This document shows positions 8,001-18,700 of a DNA stretch of 37,176 nt, piece after piece. Origin of the DNA: Bacteroidaceae bacterium (lineage in GTDB: Bacteria; Bacteroidota; Bacteroidia; Bacteroidales; Bacteroidaceae); NCBI GenBank assembly GCA_017938245.1, contig JAGBBX010000037.1, positions 1 to 37,176 on the forward strand, given 5' to 3'. Below the pieces are notes generated by a model. It made no database searches. It was given only the letters and a program-made list of their open reading frames with translations, and was not told where the DNA came from. The translations under genes were made by a program, and so were the position numbers. Every line of letters begins with the position of its first letter. Positions within the stretch are counted from its first letter, which is position 1.

Positions 8001-9152
8001 ATCATCGCCACTTACGATAAAGCCTACCGACCGTTTAATACTGATACCTGCCTCGCCACTTATCTTAGCCTCTAACAGATAGTCCCAAGTGATTCCAAAG
8101 TCGATATTTACACTCACACCCGGGATTACAACTACCGGAATGGGCACTGTGATAAAATCGAACTCTTTTTTATCATCTTCATCGGGTTTAAAATCGACGC
8201 TTGCCTCGAATGTCACCTTTCCCTCGGCCGAGAAATCGACACCGCCCTCTATACGTTTAAAATCGATATGCCTATCTAAGATAAGGGAAAAATATGCAAC
8301 GCTTGTAGCCTTTACATTAGCCGTAAAGGTTATTGGTCCCTCATTCTTTTCATCGTCCAATGAACTGACCTTTATTTTACCCTTATCACTAATGGTAAGT
8401 TTCTTCGCAATGGCAGTAGCCTCGGTAATTGATTCTACTTTATTCACATTATCGGTAAAGTCAGTGCTCATATTATCGTCACCATCACCTGCACGCGTAG
8501 GTAGTCTTTTTAGCACCAACCTCCTTTCGACAATCTCCTGTGGTGTCTCCTCGGAGTCGGGTGATACTCCCGACACGCCACTCACATATATCACATCGTA
8601 CACCTCTTCGAGTCCCAGTGTGCCGCATTTCATCTCGACCCATCCTTTTATGTAGTCGACATTTATCTTCTCGACACGTCCCATAAAGCCATTTGGCAGT
8701 TTGCCACGGAATATATTACAGATAACTTTCTGCCCGACTTTTGGCATTGGAACTCTTGTGAGACAGTCTATTCTGAAATAGACAGTGTGCACCGTATCGC
8801 TCTCGACGATAAACTCGAACAGACGCTCATCAATCTCGAACACACCTGCTGCCAACTGTGTTTCGGGAACCTCGAACATAAGGCTATCAATGTCGTTGAT
8901 GAATATGCCTAATGTATCGGGGTACAGCGCACCGTCGAAAAGCATCTGAACAGGTTTTCTATAACTGTTTCCAAGAGAGTCGGTATTCGAGAAAGTTATT
9001 TTCCAGTTACCGCCCTCGGGAAGCATAAAGTGCTTGCTATCCTTGCGCATCACTCCGAAAGATTGCTGATAATCGACCTGCGCAGCAACCGTTGGAGCAA
9101 GTACGAATGTGGCTATTACTGCCAACAATATGTAATTCAATAACCGTTTCAT
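5070..9152 (-). CDS. Large exported beta-rich protein with C-terminal Fn3-like domains, 1,360 aa
   Basis: A signal peptide (residues 1-24, PTVAAQ) is followed by a beta-rich N-terminal part. Residues about 160-210 include a KGWVEMKCGTLGLEEVYDVIYVSG segment, and residues about 300-520 form a glycine-rich alternating-strand region (for example KVGIGIAGEGLEFQFKFG). From about residue 650 onward there are several fibronectin-III-like or related sandwiches, shown by recurring strand motifs such as STTYYYRYVVE and NTTYYYRSFVYYEDKF. The protein ends with a basic tail (FEKRKLPKRR) and has no T9SS sorting domain. Its ATG overlaps the stop of the 168-aa gene by 4 bases (ATGA), so translation is coupled. 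It is probably a surface or periplasmic structural protein; no enzyme motif was found. Confidence 0.85.
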   Translation of the reverse strand: MKRLLNYILLAVIATFVLAPTVAAQVDYQQSFGVMRKDSKHFMLPEGGNWKITFSNTDSLGNSYRKPVQMLFDGALYPDTLGIFINDIDSLMFEVPETQLAAGVFEIDERLFEFIVESDTVHTVYFRIDCLTRVPMPKVGQKVICNIFRGKLPNGFMGRVEKINVDYIKGWVEMKCGTLGLEEVYDVIYVSGVSGVSPDSEETPQEIVERRLVLKRLPTRAGDGDDNMSTDFTDNVNKVESITEATAIAKKLTISDKGKIKVSSLDDEKNEGPITFTANVKATSVAYFSLILDRHIDFKRIEGGVDFSAEGKVTFEASVDFKPDEDDKKEFDFITVPIPVVVIPGVSVNIDFGITWDYLLEAKISGEAGISIKRSVGFIVSGDDKDVRWTDSKEDNKKNPLQFEKDASGEISLKGELFLAFHVKVGIGIAGEGLEFQFKFGTGPKVSAQLTYKFGQIDREVSDKPDWFKERSEIFSGLNEGTNFVVEWGALVDIGFYVANDAFSFTLSDFLEKFDIEPTVFWELYRLDAAPNTSEITKRTFTGYKYSGTLKNTLRLIFPYDAGLIFVDDSPYALYDEKPDYVAENLGEFKAISPNDVSFSVNLNRPELKGRQLSIYPYAYNTFFTGYGIIGKLDELYIPYKVTIREVDKTYDNCKLKATFEKDALQSPYVNEGGFILRDIETNEEFDRIKLFEGGVPKDTTMETTIKRSDYSKEIFKAVAYIYDSVNDKYMYSYSWDAGFQNYYAPETLNPEDITSVGALLNGSVHQSVLDEEGYNHMDNKFTVGITMNPGNLTFTALLNDFRTRGFYWDVDGKLQPEKEYTYRAFLIDNTTGKKYLGKEVTFKSKPVFYDFKASVNYDNVFLGAMTDRGFVGISDKSKYKVVVSEDDDTWENGGGVELDGNQPYDRSDYLDEMIIVRIFKIPASEITRDHEKADYDIGILSEKGWEPGRTYFAKVIYDDGEEHIETKPISFKIPAPIDNFIEVPEADEATLTADVTYPYGNGKSEITIEYSKKIEDIYMGTADDERVDNKAAWELDKKKNIYMMAFLLEDLDPSTTYYYRYVVEKTVDGVKTAYKSEIDQFKTKKLEYKVTLDPPSVEGNNGTLRGRVNDLLWKLINDSIKSEADKNRTVFFEISKDKKMNDPLTIFKSVDEGKKNDKHEWELELPDLNWDSKFYCRLSVQPARSEKIYRSEVKELNVGSKPENGFNVQTFEAVLNDEWTTLKGKVNSDVLNIINTQGTDKIFVGFEYAPSKSDLDNDTENVTREVDVTLNTSTGLFSKALQLKPNTTYYYRSFVYYEDKFIYGNTVSFTTADYDAGLIVPDMIKRRQLELKAVMNAATEEVNNDDIIVFEKRKLPKRR

Positions 9153-9655
9153 CGTACTATAGCTTTAATGTTAATATCTTTTACCTTGGCCACGTATGTG
9201 CCCGCCGACAGATGTGCAAGAGAAACAATGCCACCCTCGTTTATTGTGGCTGTGAGCATTATCTTGCCGGCAACATCGTAGACATACAGTTTCTCGCCTA
9301 TGAGTGAGCGGTGAAAAGTGAGCACGCCGTCGAAATAGCGCATAGGATTTTTCTCGCTAACATCGGCAACCTCATCTATTTGTGTATCTATGGCTTCGAT
9401 GAACTTCATAGACCTAACCTCGCCACGCTCGAAGATATACTCCTCGCGAGTACCAATGACCTCTATTAACTGCACAGTGCCACCCTCTCTTTCCTCGACA
9501 AAAGAGTAGACATATGATTCGGCATCAATCTCTATATCGAATACACGTCCGTCGGTAAGGGTTATGATAATCTTATCATATTGTTTCAGTTCTCCATCGG
9601 CAAACGCCGAGGTGCTAAGAATCAATCCGAATAAAAATAAAAGTAGCTTTCTCAT
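9149..9655 (-). CDS. Small exported protein with T9SS-type C-terminal sorting tail, 168 aa
   Basis: A signal peptide (MRKLLLFLFGLILSTSAFA) precedes a short beta-rich body (residues 25-110, with TDGRVFDIEIDAESYVYSF). The last ~45 residues read LYVYDVAGKIMLTATINEGG and LSAGTYVAKVKD, ending in basic residues. This is the layout of the type A C-terminal domain that directs proteins through the type IX secretion system. The usual Asn-Pro just before this domain is not evident, so sorting competence is uncertain. It is translationally coupled to the 1,360-aa protein downstream and lies 21 bases after the 231-aa lipoprotein gene. It could serve as a small surface-exposed subunit or adaptor. Confidence 0.85.
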   Translation of the reverse strand: MRKLLLFLFGLILSTSAFADGELKQYDKIIITLTDGRVFDIEIDAESYVYSFVEEREGGTVQLIEVIGTREEYIFERGEVRSMKFIEAIDTQIDEVADVSEKNPMRYFDGVLTFHRSLIGEKLYVYDVAGKIMLTATINEGGIVSLAHLSAGTYVAKVKDINIKAIVR

Positions 9656-9676
9656 ATTCTCTGTTTTTATCGGTTA

Positions 9677-10372
9677 TTACTGTTTACGACCTGCGGTCTT
9701 GTATGTTTTCAACTTAGAGAGCGTACCGTATGTGCCACCGTGCAATGGCAATTTCTCAAAGACAAAGCGTTCGTGCCCCGCCCTATGGTAGCATTGAATC
9801 TGTGCCGACTCACCCGGCCAAGCAGCTGCAATACGCATCTCGAGGTAAGGAATACCGTGTGCCTCACGCATAACAGCCTCACCGCGCACCTCGCCATCGA
9901 CAATGGCGACCAAACGTGTATCGCCCATAGAGTCGTTCATTAGTTCATTGTCTATCGTCAATGAGGCATACACCACTGTCTCGTAAAGATATTCGGCAGG
10001 ATTACACTCTTTCCACTCGAACACATTCACAAAGCAACTGTCGGTAAACAGAACCTTGTTATTCTCGGCGTCATAGCCCGTTGCCTCGACAACGACTTTA
10101 ACACGTCCCGGTTTCTCGGCATATACACGACGACCTATAAGTTCTACGGCATCTACATCGTCATACACCTCCCAATGATATGCTACATCTACAGTATCGG
10201 GGGTTATATAAGCATCCAATATAATGGAGTCACCAACAATAACATCAACCTCGTGGTACGATAGTGTCACCCCCTCGGGTGCAGGTTTTGCCTCCTCGAA
10301 GTTGAATAGCTCGCCACAAGATGTCAATGCTACCAGTGTCAGTGTTATATAAATATTTTTAATCAGTTTCAT
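9677..10372 (-). CDS. Lipoprotein with Ig-like domain and VxAxVDGExRG domain, 231 aa
   Basis: The signal ends in LTSCG with Cys at residue 19. Residues about 35-125 look like a bacterial Ig-like (Big) sandwich: a DVIVGDSIILDA strand, an AYHWEVYDD strand and an AEKPGRVKVVVEATG strand. Residues about 130-225 (YLYETVVYASLTID, then RLVAIVDGEVRGEA) match a domain that appears twice in the 1,123-aa protein of this window. It is a cell-envelope protein, probably anchored in the outer membrane. The gene is the fourth of the six-gene run, 52 bases after the 771-aa gene. Confidence 0.85.
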   Translation of the reverse strand: MKLIKNIYITLTLVALTSCGELFNFEEAKPAPEGVTLSYHEVDVIVGDSIILDAYITPDTVDVAYHWEVYDDVDAVELIGRRVYAEKPGRVKVVVEATGYDAENNKVLFTDSCFVNVFEWKECNPAEYLYETVVYASLTIDNELMNDSMGDTRLVAIVDGEVRGEAVMREAHGIPYLEMRIAAAWPGESAQIQCYHRAGHERFVFEKLPLHGGTYGTLSKLKTYKTAGRKQ

Positions 10373-10424
10373 ATTTTTCTTGCTTTACAATGGTTAAGAA
10401 ACTGTATTCTAAAGGGTTTAATCT

Positions 10425-12740
10425 TTATTTCTTTGGCTCTTCTTTTTTGGGTACGGTAACCCTTACTACGTTCGAATAGGGGCTTAATCGGCCGTCCTTT
10501 GTACGTAGTCGCATACGATACTCGGCGCCATCACCGGGTTCCATGTGGTGGTCTATTGTATACCTTTCTTTTACATTTATCGACTCTATGTGACGGAAGA
10601 TATCATCGTCGTCCCACTTCTTATACAAGCAGAAGTAGACACCTGCGTCAATCATCTCCTGTGTCAGTCCCGCAAGATCCCAAGCAACATATACCTTCTC
10701 TTCGTCGGCACGGTAGCTCACTCCAAGATTAATTTTTACATTCAGTTTCATATCACCCTTGAACAGGAACGATGTCTCGAATGACGGCTCCGATGTTATT
10801 CCCGTCTCGTTCATCGTCTCTATGTGATAGAAGTATCGCTTCGTGCTATTGGGTTGCGGCGAGTCGACCACCCACAGACGACCATTCTTTACCGAGTCCT
10901 TTGTAAGTACATTTATAAGAGAACTTATATTCTCTCCTTCGAAACGACGGTAGACATAGAACTTCTCCACATCGGCCTCGGACGATGGGTACCAGGTCAT
11001 ATACACAGCCTTTGTATCCTGCCACACCGAGTCGACACGGCAAGGACGTGGCGGGTCGTAGTTCTTGCGTTTCACTGTGAGAATATCCGAGAACTCCGAC
11101 TCGTTGCCCGAGAAGTCGTATGCCTTTACGCGATAATAGGTGTAGCGTTGTATGACACCACTCACCGCGAGAGTATCCAAAATGGCAGTTCCTCGGGTGC
11201 TCTTACCTGCTTTCTGCAAGAAAGTGTGTGTCGAATCGTTGGCATAGTAGAGCTGGTAGCCGGCAACATCGGCATCCTTGCTCTTCTGCCACTTAATGAG
11301 CAGACTGCCTGTGGGCGACAATACATATTCGAGGTTGGTAGGTGCAGCCGGTGGAGTAATATCGGCAATGAACATCTCCTGCGGCATAGAGGCCGAAGAG
11401 TTACCCAATGTATCCTTTGCCACCACTGTTACACGTCCCGTGCCAAGATAGGTTACCTCGCAACGGAACACTGTATCCTCACGAGCAACAGTATAATCGT
11501 TAAGTTTCACCCAAGCACTATCTATCTGCGGGTTATAGTAGTAGATATCGTAACCAACAAAGTCGGGTTCGATAATTTTCTTTTCCCACACAATATCGGC
11601 CACTACGGTATTCTCAGTGGGACGGTCGAGGAAGAAATTCTTTATCAGCGGAGCTGTGGGAGGAATCACATCGGGCATCTCAACCTTATGAGGCTTGCTG
11701 TAGTTGCTCTTCTCGCCAAAGGAGTCGTAACCACAGATGCGGAACTCGTAGGTGCCGGGCTGCACTCCTGCATACTCGTATATATTCTGTCCCACGCTCT
11801 CGTCCTCATAGGTCATAAGAGTCATAAAGGGGCGCTCGTTGAGTTTTTTCCACTCGCCACCATTGTAACGGCACTCAATATCGTAAACGGTGTAACCCGG
11901 CTCCATAGGCCAGAAGATACGCATAGAGAGACCGTCGGTGCCCAAAGAGTCGGTTATCAGCGGCTCGAACTTGGCCGGTTTCTCAAGTACATTTTTTACA
12001 TCCACCCCTTGATAGGTCATATTAGCCTCCTCTTTGGGGATATTTGTTGTTACAATATACATATAACGCTCTCCCTTCTCGGCTGTTTTATCGACATACA
12101 TAAGCGCCATAGCCTCGGCAATATCGGGACGAATCTCGGCAAGCAGCATAGCGTATGCGAAGCGTGTCTGCTGCTCCTCGTAGACCTGCATAATACCATC
12201 TGCACCACTGCCGCCAATAGCGTCATTCAGTTTGCTACCCTTTCCATAGAGCATCTGCGCTGCAGCCGCTGCCAACGAGTCGGAAGGTTCGAAACTCAAT
12301 TTCATCTGCTCGAGACTCATCGGGAGCAGATTCTTCTTGATTGTGTCGACAACACCCTCATCAAGATTCATTCGCAAAATGTTGTATCCATATTTGTTGG
12401 CAAGATACCAGGGAGCAAACTCATCGGGAGCCCAACGCAACAGCACCCTGTCTCCTTTAGGACGTGCAAGCACCTTTACCGAAAAAGCCACAGTCACAGA
12501 GTCCTTTATGGTTGTATCCACCGGTGCAGTGCGCAGATACTCCTCATACTCTTTCTGACTCATCTTACTTATATCAACCGTATCATTTACTGCCGTATCG
12601 TTTGCTACAACAATCGGTTGATATGTATGCTTCTTAATTCTCAGAGCATCACTCATATTCCCATTTGCTGCCTGCAACGACACTGCTCCCAACAGCGCCG
12701 CTGCCGCAACAACTCCTTTGAAACTGAATAATCCTTTCAT
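10425..12740 (-). CDS. Exported multi-Fn3 protein, 771 aa
   Basis: A signal peptide (residues 1-25, ending SLQAANG) leads an N-terminal region with the DTTIKDSVTVAFSVKVLARP strand and the WAPDEFAPWYLANKYGYNI segment. Fibronectin type III repeats follow, at about residues 270-360, 365-465, 470-565, 570-665 and 675-765. The third shows the classic opening TPPAAPTNLEYV and the core LLIKWQKSKDADVAGYQLYY, closing with YYRVKAYDFSGNES. There is no sorting tail and no enzyme motif. It sits 42 bases after the giant gene in the same run. Fn3 chains of this kind usually bind proteins or form spacer rods, so a partner role for the giant protein is plausible but inferred. Confidence 0.88.
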   Translation of the reverse strand: MKGLFSFKGVVAAAALLGAVSLQAANGNMSDALRIKKHTYQPIVVANDTAVNDTVDISKMSQKEYEEYLRTAPVDTTIKDSVTVAFSVKVLARPKGDRVLLRWAPDEFAPWYLANKYGYNILRMNLDEGVVDTIKKNLLPMSLEQMKLSFEPSDSLAAAAAQMLYGKGSKLNDAIGGSGADGIMQVYEEQQTRFAYAMLLAEIRPDIAEAMALMYVDKTAEKGERYMYIVTTNIPKEEANMTYQGVDVKNVLEKPAKFEPLITDSLGTDGLSMRIFWPMEPGYTVYDIECRYNGGEWKKLNERPFMTLMTYEDESVGQNIYEYAGVQPGTYEFRICGYDSFGEKSNYSKPHKVEMPDVIPPTAPLIKNFFLDRPTENTVVADIVWEKKIIEPDFVGYDIYYYNPQIDSAWVKLNDYTVAREDTVFRCEVTYLGTGRVTVVAKDTLGNSSASMPQEMFIADITPPAAPTNLEYVLSPTGSLLIKWQKSKDADVAGYQLYYANDSTHTFLQKAGKSTRGTAILDTLAVSGVIQRYTYYRVKAYDFSGNESEFSDILTVKRKNYDPPRPCRVDSVWQDTKAVYMTWYPSSEADVEKFYVYRRFEGENISSLINVLTKDSVKNGRLWVVDSPQPNSTKRYFYHIETMNETGITSEPSFETSFLFKGDMKLNVKINLGVSYRADEEKVYVAWDLAGLTQEMIDAGVYFCLYKKWDDDDIFRHIESINVKERYTIDHHMEPGDGAEYRMRLRTKDGRLSPYSNVVRVTVPKKEEPKK

Positions 12741-12782
12741 ATATTGTTTTTTTTTTACTTATAGGTATATCACTTAAAATAA

Positions 12783-15700
12783 CTACTGCACTGTAACAAC
12801 AGCTCCTGCGTCTTCGAGTATTTTCTTTATTTCAGCAGCCTCGGACGAAGAGAATTTACCTACTACAGAGGGGAGCACATCTACATACTTGCTCTTCACC
12901 TCACTCAAAGATAATCCAAATATCTCTTGCAGAGCCTTAATTACACCAATTTTGCTGCTTATACTCTGTATTGTCACTGTTTTATTACCCGACTGACCTA
13001 TCACCTTAACATAATTGCCATACATACTACCCTGCTTAAGTCCGCACGACGAAACAGCAAATTTAATAACATCGTACAACTGCGTTCTTGTGGTTTCATT
13101 GATTTTTCCCCCACGGCGAAGCGTATTGTTAATGCTTACCAACTTCGCCTTTATCCTTGAGCTGTTAGATGCATTAGAGCCAATCAACTCGATGGTAAAG
13201 GCTGTAGTAGGTGCTTTCTTGCTCCAATACTCAATCCACATAAGTGCGGCATCGGCAGTGTGGAATTCAACATTAATGCTTCCCGAAGGACGATTAATTT
13301 CAAAATCCTTAATCTTACACTTCGAAAGGTCACCGTCAAATATAAGTTCTTGTCCACCGAATGTAAGTTTATTAAGCGTACAACTATTCAGCTGCAAGAT
13401 ACGATTTGTACTCAGCATAGACAAATTATTAGCCGAGACATTATCGAGTGATACTAACTGCACACCACCATTTCCGTTTACAGTCACATTAGAAGTGCTT
13501 GCAACGAGTGCATTCTTCAATATTGTACTATTTACATACGAATACGAAAGGTCGATATTACGTATAGAAGAACTTCGTGCATTGAATGTTCTGAGCGCCG
13601 TATTATCACTTATATCCAAAGTGTTAATTACAATCTTATGTCCACTCACATCAACGTCTTTAATATCGTTGTATCTCAGATATATTGTAGTGAGCTTAGG
13701 CATATACTTAATAGCATTGGTAATGCTCACAAGATCGGTACGCTCGGCATCAAGTGTTGTTATACTCTTAACATCGGAAACGTGCAGATACTTCTTTGTG
13801 CTTGCATACTTGTTCTTGTAGTGGTTATACATCATACTACCCAAAGCGTTCTTCAGTTCTAAATCCTCGGCAGTCTGAATATCGGCAAGACCTATGGAGT
13901 TAAGATAGGTAATCATCCTATCGTAACCGCTACCCTTAGTAACGTATCCGCGATTCACAGCTGTTATAATAGCCTCAACAGCCTTCTTCTTATTCTCGGT
14001 GAGGAATCCGTTACCGGCCTTTGCCTGAGTATTATAACTGTTGAGCAGAGTGCGTGTATTGCTGTTGCTGCCCACCGTCATATTGAACTTAGGCGCATTA
14101 CCGCGAGTCTGGATATTATTCTCCGACCACTCGGCTATGAACTTAAGGGCATTATCGGCAGTGCTGAAGTTGAGCTCGTACTGTGTCTTTGCAGTAAGCC
14201 TAAAGTTCGATACCGAAATTTCGCTCATATCCCTGTAGAAATAGAGATACTTACCAGTGAAGTTCAGACCCTGGAACTTAGCCTTATAGAGGCGTAGAGT
14301 ATTGTTATCGGTTGTAAATGTCTTGACACAAGTTGTCGATGTATTTACACCCATATTTATACCCACTGCACCGTTTATGGTAAGATTGTTCACAGTATTC
14401 TTTATCGCTGCGTCCAGCACACTGCTGTTGATTGTGTTCTTCGAGAGGTCGAGTGAAAGCACCGTATTCTTGAACTTAAGAGTATCGAGCTTATACTTAC
14501 TACCCGAGAGGTCTACCGATGTTAGTCGGCCATTCTCGCCAAGTGTCACACTGCGTAAATTATTGCCACTTGCTTTGACTGTTGTCAACGACGGCATATA
14601 CTTAAGCACATTAGTCAGATTAACAACACCACAATCCTCGCAATCGAGAGTGGTCACCTTCTTAACATCCTCGACGTGCAGATACTCGCGTGTAGGAGCA
14701 TACTGTCTCTTCAATAGCAGATAGAGTTTGCTACCCATAGCGTTCTTCATCATAACGTCGTCATTCGAGAGTTTCTCGTGCAAATCGTAGTCATCAAGAA
14801 CATCCCTGAACAATTCGCCTTTAGGAACCTTCTCTTCCCAAGCATACTTAAGCACATAGCTGTTAGCCATCTGTCGAACATTATCGTCGAGACGAGAAAT
14901 TCCGTTCTTTGTGACATTATTCACCATAGATAACAGAGAGTTCACCGAGTTATTGATTGAGGCATCTCCTGTCTCTATTCTCATTGTGAATTTGCGGTTA
15001 GGATTATCATTTATCCACTTATTCAGCCACAACAATGCCATATCGGCCGATGTAAATATAAGTTCAATAGGCTCGGCACTCTCGGCAAGATAGAGATGCT
15101 CTATGCGGCTATATGCAGTGTATGAACCGGTGCTACCCATAAAGAACTTCAACGACTTTCCACCAACGGTCAGTTTGTCGGCCACGAGGTTGTAAAGAAC
15201 ATAATTACGTCCTTTTGATACAAGCGACATCTCTTTGGTGTTGCAACGGTATTTATACTTTGCCACCTCAAGCACTGTGGGGCCAATATCACCATCGACA
15301 ATAAGTTTCTTGTTCCTTGTAACGTTTATAGCCTCTACCAATCCATACTCGTTGACGTAAGAGTGTGAGAGGTTCAGCTCGTCGAGTTTACCATATTGAT
15401 AGTTGAACGAGAGCGAATCGAGCGCCGCATTGTTAGATAGGTCGAGCTTATCGACACCGTCAAGGTTCTTCAGTATCACGGTCTTCATTTCGTTACCCGT
15501 GGCATTTACGACCTTAGCCTTAGGCATATATTTGAGAATACCATCGAGATCGACAATCTGCATATTTGCACACTGCAACTCGGTAAGGTCCTTTACATTC
15601 TCGACGTGCAAAGCACGATAGCCGAGGCTGTCGGGACGCAGTTTCTCTTTCATATGATTATAGAAAGTCTCACCCATTGCCGCACGCAGTTTCTTATCGT

Positions 15701-18700
15701 CTTCGGTAATAGTCTCTACCCTTGTCGGGCACGATGGGTCGTAGCTCCCGCTATATTTGTAAGGATAAGAGGTTGTATAAAGACGCATATAGGTGGTGTG
15801 ACGATTCTCGGGGTAATCTTTCCACTCATCCCATCTCTTGTACCAGTTATTGCTGAACACCTTTATCTCGACCTTGTAACCCGAGCTTCTTTGCGGCACA
15901 CCTGCACACAAGCGAGTGAGATAGTTGATATTTGTTCCGTGCAGATAGACAGCCAATATATTACATCCTGTGACATCTATCGCGCGAAGTCGCTGGTAAT
16001 TAGCATAGTTGTAAACAACGGTCAAACTCATATTGGGATTATTCGCCACGTTAACCTCCTTCAACCAAGCCATAGTACTCTTAGGCTTATATTGAGAATC
16101 ATAATTAAACAACGAGAAATTATTGCCTCCATTATAGATTTTTGTGAGAGCACAATCGTTTGCTATAAGCTCCTCTAAACGGCTTGTGGTTGCAGCCAAT
16201 TTCAATCGCTTAAGCGACGGGTTATTTGCCACGTTAACAATTCTGATATTAGTAGAAGAGCTCAGGTCAATCTCATCAATATCACCCAATGCGCCCGCTG
16301 CCTCAAAGGTATGTAGGTTAGCGTTTGCCGGTATCTTGAAGTTGCCATTTGTTAACTTATTATAGCTACATTTAAGGGTAGTAATATTAGTCATCTTATC
16401 GAGTACAAGCTCGGTCAGATAGTTGTTCGAACAGTCGAGATAGTTAAGTTCTGTGTTTACATTAGGATAGATAATATCTATGCTATTGTTTGCACACTTA
16501 AGGTGAGAGAGTTTAGGCATTGCATCGATTGGTAACGACGAGAGAGAATTGTTGCTAACCTCTAACCAATAAATCTTATTATTATCGCCACGCACCTTAA
16601 TATCGGCCAATCGGTTATTATTGGCATATACCTGCTTAAGCTCGGCAAAGCCTGTAAGGTCGAGCTCGGTAAGTTCGTTGTCGCTTACATCTATAAGAGT
16701 AAGTTTAGGCATCCAGGCATCCAGATTCTTAAAAGACTTTATCTTGAGTCCGGGCACCCTCAATGTTGTCTGTGCCGAAGCCCAGTCGAATACACTCTTC
16801 TTTGCCTTCTGGGCCTCATCGTACATATAGCTATACAGGTTAGAATCCAATGTTCCTACACCTTTATCCCTGCCGGCCTCTTTTGTGAACCTCGCCTTAT
16901 AGTTAACCGAGGATGAGTTCATATAATCGGCCGAAGAATTTGATAAACCGAATGTCTTAACATCGAGATATCTGATATATGTGCTTATTACTCTGCCTTT
17001 TGCCGTTTTATATGTCTGGAATCCCGCTTTCACAAAATTCTCAGACAGTTTATACGATGCACTTATGTCGAGATGCGATAGACAGTTCATTCTAAGGTCG
17101 AGCACCTCGAGTGTAGCAATGTTGGACAAGTCGAGTTTCTCTATGAAACAGTCGATAACTCTAAGGTCCCACAACTTTGTACACTTGCTTACATCGAGAT
17201 AACTTACACCCTCGGAACTCCTTACAGTACTAACTTTTGGAGGTAGTCTGTTATAGCTACTGCGCATATCGATATTCAGTTTCCTTAGTTCGGTATTATA
17301 TCTCAAATCCAGACTATCTACATACCATTTCTCGAGTGTCAACTCCTGAAGTTTGGGGTTACCGTCCAATCTCAGAGTCTTATTAAGAGTGTGGAACTTA
17401 TTATAAGCCGAATTGGACATATCACCATTCATATTATTAAGCAGCTCTAACTTTTTAAGATTAGGCATCAGTTTAAGAGCATCCAGCGACGCAATGCCCG
17501 GAGCAGGTTGATTAGGACGAGTAACCTCCCCCTTGATTTTCGAGAAGTCGAGTTTCAGCGTTGTTATTGCCGCCATCTCATCAATGTGCAATCGGCCATC
17601 ATCGTTCTTATCGTAATTGGTTAAGAGATATTCGAGCATTACGGGGTCGCCGATGGTAACATACTCTTCGCGATTGATAGAGATATTATTATCGGTAATA
17701 CCGCTTATTCCCTTACCATTTATGTTACAGCTTATTATAGCAGTTCTCTTTGCACTTGTGCTTGGACGTACACCAAACTTGGTTGGTTCAACCCTGCCTT
17801 TACCGCTTGCCTCAGCAATATTATATCCGTCACTGAAACGTATTCTAACCTTTAACTCCTTTATTCTATTTAGGTAATTATCGGCTTTGAATGTGCTCCA
17901 CTGACCTGTAAAATATCTATAAGCCGATGTAGCAGCACGACTATTGTTTGCGTTAAGTCCATACTTACCGGTGTTGTCGGCAGCATACATAAGTGCAATC
18001 TGCCAGCGTGGAATCTGCACCCACGACCTTGAACCGGCAGAATATCCACCGTCACTTACATAGTTGGAATAAACCTGTATCATTGAGCCATTGTCGGCAA
18101 ATCTGTCAACCAGATTTTTAATATCCTTTCTCTTATTTTTTTCTATTCCATATTTCAAGTCACTGCTATAGTACTGCTTCAACCAAGTCTCTAAATTCTG
18201 TGCAAGATAAGCATCATTGTATATTGCATACCATACTATCTTGAATATCTTTTTCTTACCCGAAGCATTGCGTGTGTAGGTCGTCATATCATCGTATTTG
18301 AACCAATCGACCGCAAATTTGGGGTTAAGTCCAACCTCATACTGCGTATCGCTATACTTACTACCCTCGAAAATACCTCTACGCAGATAGGGATAAGTAA
18401 GGTTATACGATAGTGAGGTAGAACCCGAGAAGTTACACTCGTCGAATGGACGGCTGCATAGGTCGTACTTAGGAGCACGCCAGACAGCCGCTGTTGAGTT
18501 CCAATAGTTCAACGCAAAATAGGGGTTATTGCTTCGGTTCTCTGTTGTTCTAAAGCCATATACAGCATTGGGGTCATAGCCACCGCTAATCTTAGCTGCC
18601 TCCTCTTTGGTTACAATATCCACCATCTGGCAATATACAGTAGATGTATTTGTATCGTTTGCATCACCGCCCGAATAGCTCCAATTATCGCTCTTAGTCA

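Noticed and set aside
10824-12731. A 635-codon open frame on the plus strand
   Set aside because: It lies wholly opposite the well-supported 771-aa Fn3 gene, has no export signal or domain, and is rich in Cys, His and Ile as expected from the reverse of a Thr/Val/Asp-rich gene. Long antisense frames arise here from codon bias.
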